Below are positions 32,218 through 44,196 of a DNA stretch of 64,000 bases, piece after piece. The stretch is taken from positions 2,066,001-2,130,000 of the forward strand of contig JAGUCH010000006.1 in NCBI GenBank assembly GCA_019096065.1. Direction: 5' to 3'. The stretch is from Paracyclopina nana. Taxonomy: Eukaryota; Arthropoda; Copepoda; Cyclopoida; Cyclopettidae. The notes beneath the pieces are model-generated. The model did no database searches. It was given only the letters and a program-made list of their open reading frames with translations, and was not told where the DNA came from. Made by a program: the position numbers and the translations under genes. Within the stretch, counting starts at the first letter, position 1; the number at the start of each line of letters is the position of its first letter.

Positions 32218-35200
32218 ATGATAACTTCACCTAATGAAGCTTCGAATGCAACCGTTTCAGTGGTGGTGGAAGGAGAAGAGGGAAACCCGCAGCCTGGAAA
32301 GACTACGACAACTCATCGTCGCATGCCTCATTTTATGGCCCTGCTACAATTCTGGAAGGCTTGGATTATCATTGTGGTGCCATTGGTAAGCCTCCCACTC
32401 CTTTTTGGAGGCCGAAATGACGAAGAACAACAGGTAGGAAATAGTTTATTATTCACAACGTCCGTGCTTGCAGACGTTCTCCAAAACATCTTTAGCCAAT
32501 TTCACTCCGTTATTGGCTGCATGCTGGATGAGCTTATGGGCTTCTCCCGGCTCCAGATTCGCCTTGAGGCCGTTCAAATGGCCAATCGCTAAATTATAGG
32601 CGCTGTGAGGATGGCCTTGATCTGCAGCCATTTTGAACCACTCCATTGCCAAATTCTGCAAGGTGGAAAATAGGATTATAATCAGTGCACAAAAAGACCC
32701 ACTTTGGGCCGAGATTGGTTATGCCACAGCTTTGCTGCAAAAGCAGGATACGACATAAATGGTTGTCATGTGCCAAAAAAAAATCGATTCACAAATCCCT
32801 TGCTGCTGCTGCTATTGCTCATCTTAATATCTCGCGAAATCTTATGTGAAATCCTTCCGTGGTACTTCTTTCTAGCCTCTAACCACAAATGGTTTCGCTA
32901 GCTGATTGATTCCAAATGTGGTGAAAGATATTCAGCAAATTTGATACCCCCGTTTGTGCCAAAATGTCCTCCTCCTTGCCAATTCTGGCTCATTGTCAGT
33001 GACTCACAGTAGGGCGTTCCCGTATTGGCCTGCTAGTCAAGTTAAGTTAGGTTGAAAGTTAAGTTTAGTTCAGTTCCATTCCCAGATATTTATGTAGGCA
33101 GAACTTAACTTAGTTTGATTTTATGTTGTACTAGCTTGCTTGCCCAGCTAAGTTCAGTTGTCAAACTGAACTTAGCTACAAAAAGTGTTCTCATATGCGT
33201 AGTAACTGAAGCTCGCTTAATTGAGAAAAGCTAACTTAGCTCATCAGCTGCTGATGTACAACGCGTTGGCGTGTCAGCTCAGCGGTCAACTGAACATTGC
33301 TAAAACGAACCGAACTTGGCTAGAACAAGCTGAACTTGACTGATCAAGAAAGGTTGCTGTTTTAGCAACGTAACTTGACTAAAAATTCGAATATGGGATC
33401 GCCCTAGTGTGTGTGTGTCATGAAAAGTGGAGCTATGGAGTAGTAAGAAGTTTTTTGCTCACCTCGTCTTTGTCAACGCCTTTCCCATGTAGGAGTTTGT
33501 CTCCCATTAGATGCTGGGCATGCGGATGACCCAGACCAGCGTAGACGCTCGTGACGTGGTAGTGCATCAGCTCAAAGTGAAAGTAGCAAAAATACAGCGC
33601 ACTCACACACAAGATGACACCGAAAACTTCCAGCCCTATGAATGCATAATCCGGGCTCTGTCGTAGTTTGGACAAAAAGAGTCTGCCGTCAAAGGTCATG
33701 GCGTGATTCCAGCGGCTTTCATAGTTCTCAACACTGCCAGAGCCCTTGCTGCAAGGTTCAGGGTCTTCAGTCATGGTGGTGACAAAAGCTCCTTCTTTTT
33801 CATATGGCCTTTGTGCCCTTCGCCTCATCGAGCCGGGCGGTCGATGCTCAATAATAACGGGAGATTCCATATGTATGTATGGGCCTTACAATTGGAAATC
33901 TGGCGAGCTACTCCAAAGCAGCAGAAGGAAGGGAAAGCCAACAACAGAAACTCCAATGGCAACAAAGTGGTCAATATAGTGTATGAAAGCGGCCTTGACA
34001 ACATTAGCTTGGCCATAGCTTGCTCCTGTTTTACTTTCTACTAATGCTGTCCAATTCAGGCCGCTAGCTTACTCTATTTTGTGGCCGACTAGGCCCATGT
34101 AGTATTTAGGTGTGTGTAGTAAACCCACTACAAAATGCAAGCTCTATGGGGAAAAACAATTTTGACAGCTAGAGCCTAGAGAAATAAATAATACGTACCA
34201 GTTTCTCGTGCTACAACGGCAGCTAAGAGAACTTTTCCTCCTGCCTCTCAATCTTATAATTAAAATTGGAGAAGATTTGTCGCCAGATTTACGATTTATG
34301 CACTTCTTCTTATATGGTTCCGTTGCTACAAAATTTGTTCGGGAAAGTGCACTAGGGCACACATGCTCCACTTTGAAAATTCCTCAGCTGCTCGAGACTG
34401 CAGTGCATACACATTGAAAATTATCCTCTTTCTCTTTCGTTCAGGCCTTTCGGTGCGCGTACGTGATGATATTGATGGCTGCCTTTTGGGTGACCGAGGC
34501 GTTGCCTTTGGCCATCACCTCGCTGCTCCCCGTGGCAATCCTGCCTTTACTTGGTAAGTCTTGGAAGTGAAGCAAACTTGTTGTAATGTGCCAAGCCTTG
34601 ATGATGAAACTTTGTTACGGCCTCGCATAAATGGTGGCATGCAATTACAAATCCAGACCCATTTCAGGCATTATGACCACAGACGCTGTGGGCAGGGAAT
34701 ATTTGAAGGAGACCAATATGATGTTTATTTCCGGGATCATCGTGGCCATCGCGGTGGAGCATTGCAACCTCCATCAAAGGGTAGCCCTTAAGGTATTGCT
34801 ATTGATTGGAACGAGTCCCAGGAGGCTCATGCTGGGATTCATGCTGCCCACGGCCTTCTTATCCATGTGGATCTCAAACACGGCCACCACAGCCATGATG
34901 GTGCCGATTGTGGACGCAGTTTTGCTCGAGCTCGAGCGAGACGAAATTGCAGGCAGCAATGACAAGTGAGTGCAATATGCTATAAATTGGATTCCATCAG
35001 CGGGAACACATTTATTATTATGCTATACAGTCTGACCGTTCAAAATTGGACGGTACGGGAATCTAAACTTTTGGTCACATATTCACTAAATACAGGACTT
35101 TTAAATGATATCATTGGAAAGATAGAGCCTTTTTCCACCTTTTTTGTAAAAGTAGAAAAAATCAATTGAAAGAGGAAAAAACCGGGAAAATTCAATTTTC

Positions 35201-38200
35201 CTAAGGCAACCCAGAAAATTGTCACAAAAAAACTGATGCATCATTTATTTTTTGATGTCACGCGGAATTCACAATAATATTTTTCATTTTGTCAGAAAAC
35301 AAAAAAGATGCCCAAAGGTTCAAGCTTTCCAACGATACCCATTAAGCCTCAAAATTCATGAATTCATAACACAAACTTTTGATTCCCGCACCGTCCAATT
35401 TTGAACGGTCAGACTGTATATTTGTATATTGTGGTGTATACTTATGAGACCACGGACGCGTACCGAATTAATGAGGTCTGGTACCATGTGAGAAATGTCT
35501 AGTATTGGTAGAATTGCAGTTTTCACTCGCCTAGTCGAGGAACTCATCAAGGCTGAAAAGTGGAATGCTGAATTTGAAGGTAGCGATTAAATTGACAGCC
35601 ATGCACAGTACGTTCATGACAAAGCCTACTTTCATCATTTCCACCGTCTTCATCCCTGAGGGCTCAAAGGCGATCAAATTAGGAGGCCTGAGCCCGGATC
35701 CAACAATGAAAATTAGTAAAGCATGGACACCTCACTTACACTTTTAAGCATAGTTTGCTCCTTGCTAGCTCGCATGCTCAGCTGCGCTTAAGTGGTTAAA
35801 CTGTATTTATTTTTGTATTTGGAGCCGGTCTATGGACCCAGATTGGAAGAGCTCAAAAGAAACGATTTAATGATTTAGGTCCGTGAAATTGAATTCTATT
35901 CAAGAACGCATTTATTACTATAAACTATATTTATTCATTGTGGTGTGTACTTATGAGACCACAAATGCGTATGGAATCATTGAGGTCTGGTACTTAGTGA
36001 GAAATGTGTAGTGGCGTTAGAATGGCAGTTTTCGCTTGCCCAGTCGGGGAACTCGTCGAGGCCGAAAAGTGGAATGCCGTACGTGTAGGTAGCGATTAAA
36101 GTGACAGCCATGCACAGTACGTTCATGACAAAGCCCACTTTCATCATTTCCACCGTCTTCATCCCCGAGGGCTCAAAGGCGATCGCATTGGGAGGCGTGG
36201 ACACGGGTAGCATGAACGCGAACGAGGTGATTAGGGTAGGCGCGAGCATCATCGTGAGAGGATTCACATGCATTTGCGTCGCACAACTCAGCTGCGCCAT
36301 GATGGGAAGTAAAATGGCCGCCGAGGCCACATTAGAGGCCACTTGAGTGAGAACCGAGGCTATAATACAGACCACTAATAATACAACAAATGGTGGCAAT
36401 CCTGAGAGGACATCCAGCTGCGAGCCGATCCAAGCGTTCAGCCCCGATTCCTCGCTGCCCTTGGCCAACGCGAAGCCACCGCCCAGTAAAATGATGATGC
36501 CCCAGGGCAGCCTCTTTTCCGCCGTCCTCCAATCGATGAGAGGCTTGTCGCATCTCTTCAACTGCAAAAAGGTGGGCTCAGCCGGGAGCAGAAACAGTAG
36601 GAGCACCACAGCTATGGCCGGAGTGGCGTCCTCAATTCCGAGGCCGACGAGGTCGCCATAACCGTCAAAGAATCCGGGCGACCTCACCAGCCAAAGGAGA
36701 ACGAGGACGGTGAAGAGGGTGAGGACGGCGGCCTCCCTGAAATTGATGGGACCGAGCTCGCTGCACTTGTTCTTTATCATGCGCGAGATCTTTTTGGAGG
36801 CCTCCTCAGCGCCCTTATCTTCATTACGACTGCCATAACACGGTAGGGGCAAGTAGTAGAGCTGCAGCCAGAACCAGAGGAGAATGAGGCAGGCCACCTC
36901 GATGGGCACTGCGAAGGCCATCCAAGTGCCGAAAGTCAGCGGGTGGCCGGGGAACTTGCCCAGATTGTTCAGCAGCACCAAATTGGGCCCCGTGCCAATC
37001 GTCGTTCCCGTCCCGCCAATATTGGCCGACATGCACACCGACATGGCCAGCATGGCTCGCACTTTCTTCTTGGAGTCTTTCTCGTCGGCCTCGTAAGTGT
37101 CTTCGAGCTCACTGAGGACGGCCTCCATGATAGGAATCATCATGGCTGTCGTCGCTGTGTTGGAGATCCACATGGATAAAAAGGCAGTGGGTAGCATAAA
37201 GCTGAGGATGAGCATGCGAGGCGACGTCCCCACTATCGTCATGACGTTGAGGGCAATCCGTTTATGGAGGTCGACATGTTCCACCGCCGAGGCCAAGATC
37301 AAGCCTGCAATATAAGAATCGTTTATGCTCACCATATACCGGTTACAAGTGTGATACTGAAGCCCGGCCTAGTTTTTGCCTTTTCTCACATAAACCAACA
37401 TTTTTTTTTCCAGAAAGAGCATTACAAAAAGATCTTTTTTTTAAATTTTTGCCAAGTTTTGAGCAAGACATGAAGCTTGAACAGGTGCATCAACATCTCA
37501 AAATTGAGGCGAAATCATAAGCCTTAATTTCAGCTGTAAAGTAACATCAGTCGAATTATGTGACTTGCTGAGCTGCGGCGGAACGTACAAATTCGAGTAA
37601 ACCAAACCTAGGCATTTTTGTTCCTGCTCATTTTCTCAATTCTGATTTTAAAATTGTAACTCTTTCAGAACTAAATTAGGAGGGCGAGCTAAAGTTAAGC
37701 TCAAAACAGAAAAAATCCGAAATTTTTAAATTTAAATTTAAATGAGAAAAATAAGGATTGAAGCGAAATTACTAGCTCATCAATGCAACGACGATGTTAC
37801 GTTTAATAATGATATGATGGCACGGCGCAGATAAAAGCACCAAATCTAACAGGTGATTAGGGCAAAAGTCTTTTTGATTGTAATTTTGATTGCCACCAGA
37901 GGGGGTATAAAATCTATAAAATGTACAAGGAATAAGTGCAATTCGTACTGCAACTTTTCGTGTTTATGCATATGATGCAAAGAAAACGTTCTTCCATTTT
38001 CAGCTGGTGCAATGGATGAACGTGAACCGCTATTTATAGACATTATAAGCAATATCTGCATTCAGCAATGCAGATCCTTGAAAAAGGCCACATGGCCCAA
38101 AATAGAAATGGAAATCAGCAATTTCCTCCTCAATTTCTTCATTGTTTTGCACAGATGCACCCAAGAAAAAAGATTGAGCAAGTAGAGCTTATTTGCTCTT

Positions 38201-41200
38201 CTGGAGCTAATATTTAAATAGCTAGTCTAATATCAATTCTGGGCCTTCTAGTCACCTTGACTTTGAGGAGAAAAAACTACTTTTTTCCGAATCGATGTAG
38301 CTGCAGTATAAGATGAAATGAGATTCTAATTTTGGAAAAACCACTCAAAGAATTCGCTGAGCTAAGACAGTTTCGCATGAAAACTTATGCATACTATCCA
38401 GATATGCCTACTCTGCTTTTCCCAGCTTTCCCTGACTTCCTTTCGAAGGAAAAAAATCAGCTCCGCAAAATAGTTTCAGGAAGCAAATAGCTTACAAAGG
38501 CTTGACATTCTTTGTTCCTACACAAAATTGGCAACTTTTCAAGGTGATTTTTTGGAAGGTGGAGTCGGTTGTTCCCCCTCGTACTGAGCCATAAAATATG
38601 CATGCAGCCGTTATTCGGATATAACCAAAGTTACCTCCAACGAAGAGCATGCAGGTCTTGTTCAAATATTGCATCGATACATCTTCAGTGGACATAATGC
38701 TCATCAGTGGAAAAAGGGCTACGGGAATCAACGAGGTAACGGCCAACGGTAACAGCTCCATCATCCAGGAGAAAGCCATTAATAAGGCTACGTACGCACA
38801 CTTTTCGACCTTTCCGTCGCCATCTGCGACCATCAGGAGCGGAGACAAGGCCAAAGGGAGGATTACGACCAGAATTGACCGCCAAAACGGCAGGATTTTT
38901 CGGATCACAGATGAGCTCTTCATAATGTTGAGTTTCTGCCAAGACTGATCGTCAAACGGCCAAGAAATATTGTTCACTTCAACATGTTGAGATAAGACGA
39001 GATTCATAATTACATCTAAGCGTGACGCCCTCGTTTCGGTGCTGTCTTCTGTGAACTCTTTAAATTGATTTTTGCATTTGTCGAAGCGCACAGTAGTGAG
39101 TAGTGATTTTTCCTTATGTAAAATAAGTATCTTACCCTCTACATTCTTGACGTGTCTATATTACATCCTGATAATGATGATACTAAGAAAAATGCCATGG
39201 TCTGCATTTTGGATGCTTTTTGAGTGATCACAGAAATTTTGGGATAAGTGGCGAGAAGTCTAATTTCGAAGCTTGTTAAGAACTCAAGCATGCTTTTTTG
39301 GCATAAGGCAAAAATTATCCTTCTAGCTTGAGACATCTAGGAAAGTAGAGGTAAAAGTCCAGGAATGCGTATCCGAAAATTGCATCATTCATTGTTGTTT
39401 CGACCTTTATGAAGAGGACGCGTACCATATTTTCCCTTTGTTCTTTCGTTGCAGGAAAAAAATGTCCAATATCAGACACATGATATTCTTATCTATTGCG
39501 TATGCAGCCAACACTGGAGGAACTGGAACATTAACTGGAACGGGTAATTTTCAATGGTCATGATGTGTACTCATGTTCTTCACTAGGGCGGGAAATTGTC
39601 ACGAGCCTTTGAAATGTGACTGCGAGACAGATTATCAAACTGCATACAAAAGGATTATTTTCATTGACGCCGTGCTACTCAACCCGATCTAGTTAGTTCT
39701 GCAAAGCTCATTTTCCCTACCCTACTTTTGGGAAGCCTCGTAATTGCTTTGGTCATTTGCTCAGCAGTTGTGCAATATGGGAAACATCTGGGGCCAATCC
39801 TTCCAGCCAAAAATCATCTCGTGAAGCCCTGCTAGGCAGGTGGGGTCAAAATAGTCATTGCTAAAAGTAATGAAAGCAGTGGCGGCTCACAAAGATGCTT
39901 TGTTCAATTACGAAACCATTTATAGCAATCAGAAAGAAATCTGCAATTTTTATGGTTAAAAAATCCGTCATAAAAAGGGAAAGGCGGACCAGAGAATTAG
40001 AGCCATTATCAGGCCAATATGTACAGGCTTCTTCAAATGCAGAGAAAAAGTAAAAAATCAAAAGAAAAAAAAAAAAAAAAAAATGAGTGAACTTGTAAGT
40101 TTAAAGAGCCACGAATCGGAGCCTAGTCAGCTGAATAAAACATGCGATTAAACTTTTGATTCTACAAGTGAGGAGAGCTATTCATGTACCCCTAATTCCT
40201 TAGTAGCACGCCTAATGGCTTACGGAAAGGAAAAAAATTGTCTTATGACAAAAACAAAAGTAAGCTTATGCATGATGTTGCTTTGGCAAAAACTTTGGCC
40301 AAACTGGCTACTTCTGAATCAACATGGATCACAGGAGTTATTATGAACCAGCTCTCAAATTCCAGAGTTACTTAGCTGAAATTATGAAAATAGTTTTTTT
40401 CTGAATTTTGCTCTAAAACTTAATTTGATTCAAAAGTGAGTAAAAATGATCATTACTAGGGCGTTCTCATATTGGACTTTAGCTTACCAAAACCTGATTT
40501 TGGTTAACCAAAAACTGGTTTTAGTAAAGCTCTATGTAGTGGCTACCTACCGAAAACTGGTTTTTGGTTAACCAAAATCAGGTTTTGGTAAGCTAAAGTC
40601 CAATATGAGAACGCCCTACTAAATTAGGAGGCTTAAGTAAAATTAACAAAATTAACGCAATTTAACAGATGGAAAAAATTTCCTTTATAGGTGAACACAG
40701 CATAAGACATCTATTCCTATTCCTTAAGGGATTCATTACACATGAGCCACACATGAAAGACCACGTTCAGTTTTTTACTAAGAGAGCCAAAGCCAGGCCC
40801 TTCAAATGAATATAGAATAGTGAGCTTGCTCAGTAGCACACACAAATGAAAGAGGTTTAACTAACAAAATAAGTAGTATTATCATAAAACAAATATAAAA
40901 TATTCTCTGATTTATCATGTCAGGTGAAAAGGGCCTAGACAAACCGTAGAAAACGATAACACAAAGCGATAAAGAAGCACTCTTGATTAGCTACTCGGAG
41001 TCGAATTATAATGTTGTCTTCCTACTTTTTCATTATTTGCCTGCAGTGCATCAGTATTTTCATCCAGTTTAAAGAAATATTCAGCAAGAATGCCAAATTC
41101 ATTTTTGCTTTTCACACGAAAAAAATTTTCTTGCCCTGTTTTCTCAGTATAATGCCCTGTTCATCTACAACGACAGTTTCTGTCGTAACTCCAGGAGTCT

Positions 41201-44196
41201 TACAAAAATTTGTCGTTATTCTATAACGACAAAAACTGCCTTAAGTCAGCATAAGACCTGTCGTTAACGTACGAATTGGGTAAGCGGGTTGACCAAGTTA
41301 AGCGCATGCAAGCTAGGGCTGACTAAATCAGTTTTTATTTGCCTTTGTTTTGGCACTTACTTTAAACCTTCCCATGGTTTAGTGTGTCCTAACGTAAGAA
41401 TGAGTCTTACAGCAAGTAAAGCTGGCCTGCTAGGGCCGACTAAAACATTCTGCTAGGTCTATCACAAGTGGGGATTCTTTCCAAAGTTGCATTAGTTTAG
41501 TCAACCCTAGAGGGATCGCTAAAATAACAACAGTTCTTACAAGTTACGACAGCTAATAGAAATTCGTGGAGTTACGACAGCTTTTTTCGTAGGGTAAGTC
41601 AAGAAAGTTACGAAAAAGTAGAGTAGATGAACAGGGCATAAGTCCGCTTATAATGCCAGTGAGCGCAATTTTTGATTAAAAAAGTATCAAATTGCGCTGT
41701 ATGTAGGAAAATCAGCCATAGTACTGCGATTATTTTATATGTCATGCATATGCTTTCACCAATCGTAATGAACACGAGCGAATCGTGAGAATAGTCCAAA
41801 CGAGCAAAGTATGCAGTAGAGAAAAATGTTGACTGAACCCCAATGAGAGTTGCCTGTTTCAATTTTCCTCAATCTAGGCTCTAATTTAATATTGAAGAGT
41901 GCTCTGGACGAATACGGTGCGAACAATCCCATCAATTTCGCCAGCTGGATGCAGTATGCCATGGTACCAATGCTCATCAATTTCTTCTTTGGCTGGATCT
42001 GGCTTCAGTTGATGTATCTGGGACTACCCAAATGCAAAAAAGCAGGACAAAGCAACATTACCAAAACACAACAAAGGTCAGAAGGCCAGAGTCAGAAAAG
42101 CTTTTTGTCAGATTTCCTCGTATTGTGCGCGGGAAAAGGCCAACCACATAAATTCATCACGAGCCAAAAATAGTGCATATGAAAACTACATCCAATAAGT
42201 AAAGCCCAACAGCAAGATTTACGAGGAAAATTGTATCTGTAGAGGCTTTTAAAATTTTTTTTTTACATCTCATGAGACTGCACCTTTGCTCTGTAACTCT
42301 CAGACGTAGGATTTCACTTTAGGTGGCCGGATTCACCTGATGCTTTTTCCCTTTACCTTAAGTCAGCCTTTAAGCTTGAACAGGGCATAAGTGTGGCAAT
42401 GTTGTTTGGCCTTTTGATAAACCGCATAATAGCGGTTTTAGTTATACACTCTCTCGGCCTTCTGACCACATTTCGTGCGAGCAGTAATAGTCCTGTAAGT
42501 GCTGTCATAAGACGGCAATTAGACAGCCTCGGTCCCATGACATTTCACGAGGGAAGTGTGCTGGTATTGTTCATACTGCTCATCAACTTGTGGTTCTTCC
42601 GACAACCTCGTTTCATCACAGGTTGGGGCGATTTCTTCTTCACCAAGTTGGTTACTTTTGACGAGCAGCATCACTGTCTGAGTTTTAATTGAGCTTTGAT
42701 CTTGTCTCCTGCTAGGGAGGTCGACTACATCAAAGAGGATGCAAACTGTGGCGGGGCCAATTGCACTTACATTCGAGTCGTTAACAGCGAGGCCGAGGCA
42801 GCCGACGACGCAACAGCTGGAATGGTCATTGTTCTACTCTTGTTTATCCTTCCTGCCAAACTTTCATTCTGGCCATTTGTCAAAGGTACTTCTTAGATAT
42901 GATGCTTAAAATGGGAGGTGGGCGGCTAGCTATTAACAATAGCGCAACAACTTTGCTGCACTCTAGATAGAGCGCGAGATGATTATCATGCTAATTTTTG
43001 GGCTAGCTAGGTCCATCATTGCTTTAATCTACCAAAATTGGCCCAATTTTGGCCCACCAAAGCAAATAAAATACGAGGACCCTTGTTTAGACTCACACAG
43101 ACACGAGGACAAAAAAGCCATTGAAATGGATGCCCCTTTTTTGCAGTTGGTGACTCGGTGCCTTCTGAGGGTTTACTCACTTGGAAAAAGATCAATGACA
43201 AAATGCCATGGTCCCTTGTACTCCTCTTGGGAGGTGGCTTCGCCCTGGCCAAGGCAACCAAAGTTTCCGGGCTATCTCTAATGATGGGCCAGCAGCTGGA
43301 AGTTCTGGGCTCGTTGCCCGACTGGTTAATTCTGTGCATTGTCGTCGTCATGACCGCAGCTGCGACCGAAGTGACGTCCAACGTGGCCACATGCTCAATC
43401 CTGTTGCCAGTGCTGAAGAACCTGTCAAGATCCTTGAGAATTCATCCTGTGTATTTTTTGCTGCCAGTCACGCTCTCCTGCTCGTATGCATTCATGTTGC
43501 CTGTGGCCACTCCTCCCAATGCCATTGTCTACTCTGCGTCAGGCATGGGGACAGCTGAGATGGTAAGATCTAATTTACTGCAGGCAATCCTAACAGGAAT
43601 GTTAACATATGCAGTGGCCTGGCAAGCCTCGGGTTTCCTGCCTTAATTATTAGCAATCTTACGCATACACAACCAGTAGTGTAGTATACGACTTGTGATG
43701 GATGGAAAGCAAGTAGGCCCATTATTTGTGAGCGCAATAACATTACTTAGCAGCTAGCAGATGAGGCGCTCAACAAAATAAGGGAGAGATTGACCCTCGT
43801 TTTTGTGCAGTACCTGCGATATGTGCAGGAAGTTTCCTTATACTAGCCCGGTTCCAACACGGGATATCAGCATAGTGCAGTACTGTAAACCAGTTAAGTC
43901 AGGTCGAGCTGAGCGCGCGAGCCAGCTGTGACCTGACTATGCTAAAAAGTCAAGTTACGTCTCTTGACTATGCTGATTTTCCTTGTTGGAACCGGGCTAC
44001 AATCTTGGCTACGACGTGGGAGGACAAAAGTTCTTTTTGGCTCAGAGTAATGTAAGTATCTCTCTCTCCTTCTTTTCTGCAGATGAAATTGGGCCTGGGG
44101 ATGAACTTCATTTGCGTGGTTGTTAACCTGGCTTGGGTGCACATGTTTGGAGATTACATGTTTGGCCTCTCTTCTTTTCCAGCCTGGGCCAGCTAG
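32218..44196 (+). CDS. SLC13-family sodium-coupled di/tricarboxylate or sulfate carrier, 590 aa, nine exons
   Basis: Exons are 32218..32433, 34445..34553, 34668..34965, 39455..39543, 41878..42076, 42485..42646, 42716..42885, 43147..43562 and 44083..44196; phases agree throughout (591 codons). The protein has the two SLC13 substrate/sodium motifs, ISNTATTAMMVP and TSNVATCSILLP, plus TGGTGTLTGTGSN. The carrier signature lies near the end (CSYAFMLPVATPPNAIVY). About eleven membrane segments are visible. The family (NaDC/NaCT/INDY and sulfate carriers) moves citrate-cycle intermediates or sulfate with Na+ across the plasma membrane; substrate cannot be read here. Intron 1 holds a Sel1-repeat gene antisense and intron 3 a second SLC13 gene antisense. 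The exon 6 donor (GTTGGT) is weak but needed for phase. Confidence 0.92.
32449..33870 (-). CDS. single-pass membrane protein with Sel1-like repeats, 204 aa
   Basis: Exons are 33870..33463 and 32655..32449, with an 807-bp intron in phase 0. The N-terminal 80 residues are basic and probably cytosolic (PGSMRRRAQRPYEKEG). A membrane span follows (FIGLEVFGVILCVSALYF), and then about 100 residues of Sel1-like repeats (GHPHAQHLMGDKLL, GVDKDENLAMEWFKMAA, GHPHSAYNLAIGHLNG). Sel1 repeats are helical pairs that bind partners, as in SEL1L of ER quality control; this is far shorter than SEL1L. The gene lies wholly inside intron 1 of the SLC13 gene on the other strand. Its AATAAA (32445-32450) overlaps its own stop, so its transcript should end inside SLC13 exon 1. 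Its intron carries a MITE (33011-33405). Confidence 0.85.
33011..33405. mobile_element. AGGGCG-family MITE, 395 bp
   Basis: Ends AGGGCGTTCCCG and GGGATCGCCCT, with AGT on both flanks (33008-33010, 33406-33408). It is the inverted counterpart of 17875-18768 without the hAT insertion. It lies in the intron of the Sel1-repeat gene. Confidence 0.85.
34985..35690 (-). pseudogene. broken partial copy of the antisense SLC13 gene's 3' end
   Basis: 35417-35690, together with 34985-35027, matches 35885-36205, which covers the 3' flank and the last roughly 65 codons of the SLC13 gene at 35977-38923. In the copy the coding part reads into an earlier stop (LDEFLD then TAG) and breaks off at about 35690, upstream of FEPSG. 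A mariner-like MITE (35028-35416) splits it. This is a tandem partial duplication and not a gene. Confidence 0.75.
35028..35416. mobile_element. mariner-like MITE, 389 bp
   Basis: Inverted ends CAGTCTGACCGTTCAAAATT and AATTTTGAACGGTCAGACTG pair over about 48 bases with a few mismatches. TA flanks both sides, the usual Tc1/mariner target duplication. It interrupts the SLC13 pseudogene fragment, so it inserted after that duplication. Confidence 0.8.
35977..38923 (-). CDS. second SLC13-family carrier, 538 aa, two coding exons
   Basis: Exons are 38923..38635 and 37304..35977. The 1,330-bp intron joins in phase 1, rebuilding the family-typical FVGGLILASAVEH. The start is the ATG at 38923 (MKSSSVIRKIL); an AG 12 bases upstream suggests an untranslated first exon. 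Motifs are ISNTATTAMMIP, ANIGGTGTTIGTGPN, ASNVASAAILLP and the carrier signature SFAFMLPVSTPPNAIAFE. About eleven membrane spans fill the usual length. It should be a Na+-coupled plasma-membrane carrier for dicarboxylates, citrate or sulfate, like its neighbour. The whole gene sits antisense inside intron 3 of the other SLC13 gene and has far fewer introns, as after an old inverted duplication with intron loss, or partial retroposition. Confidence 0.93.
40064..40083 (+). repeat. poly-A tract
   Basis: A run of A with one G interruption just before, in intron 4 of the plus-strand SLC13 gene. It may be the tail of an old retroposed sequence; no body is recognised. Confidence 0.4.
40458..40616. 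mobile_element. short near-perfect palindromic MITE, 159 bp, AGGGCG family
   Basis: Arms AGGGCGTTCTCATATTGGAC and GTCCAATATGAGAACGCCCT pair almost perfectly over about 70 bases. ACT flanks both sides (40455-40457, 40617-40619). It shares the AGGGCGTTCYC end with the elements at 17875 and 33011 but has a different interior. It lies in intron 4 of the SLC13 gene. Confidence 0.8.
41153..41638. mobile_element. PIF-like MITE, 486 bp, possibly with a nested insertion
   Basis: Ends TGCCCTGTTCATCTAC and GTAGATGAACAGGGCA are inverted, with TAA on both sides (41150-41152, 41639-41641). Inside, AGGGCTGACTAAA (about 41324) and TTTAGTCAACCCT (about 41500-41512) look like the ends of a second element. A short end fragment of the same family (GAACAGGGCATAA) recurs at about 42378-42390. 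Confidence 0.65.
43845..43999. mobile_element. small MITE, 155 bp
   Basis: Ends AGCCCGGTTCCAACA and TGTTGGAACCGGGCT are inverted, and subterminal parts with CATAGTC also pair. The target duplication is unclear. It lies in the last intron of the plus-strand SLC13 gene. Confidence 0.65.
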
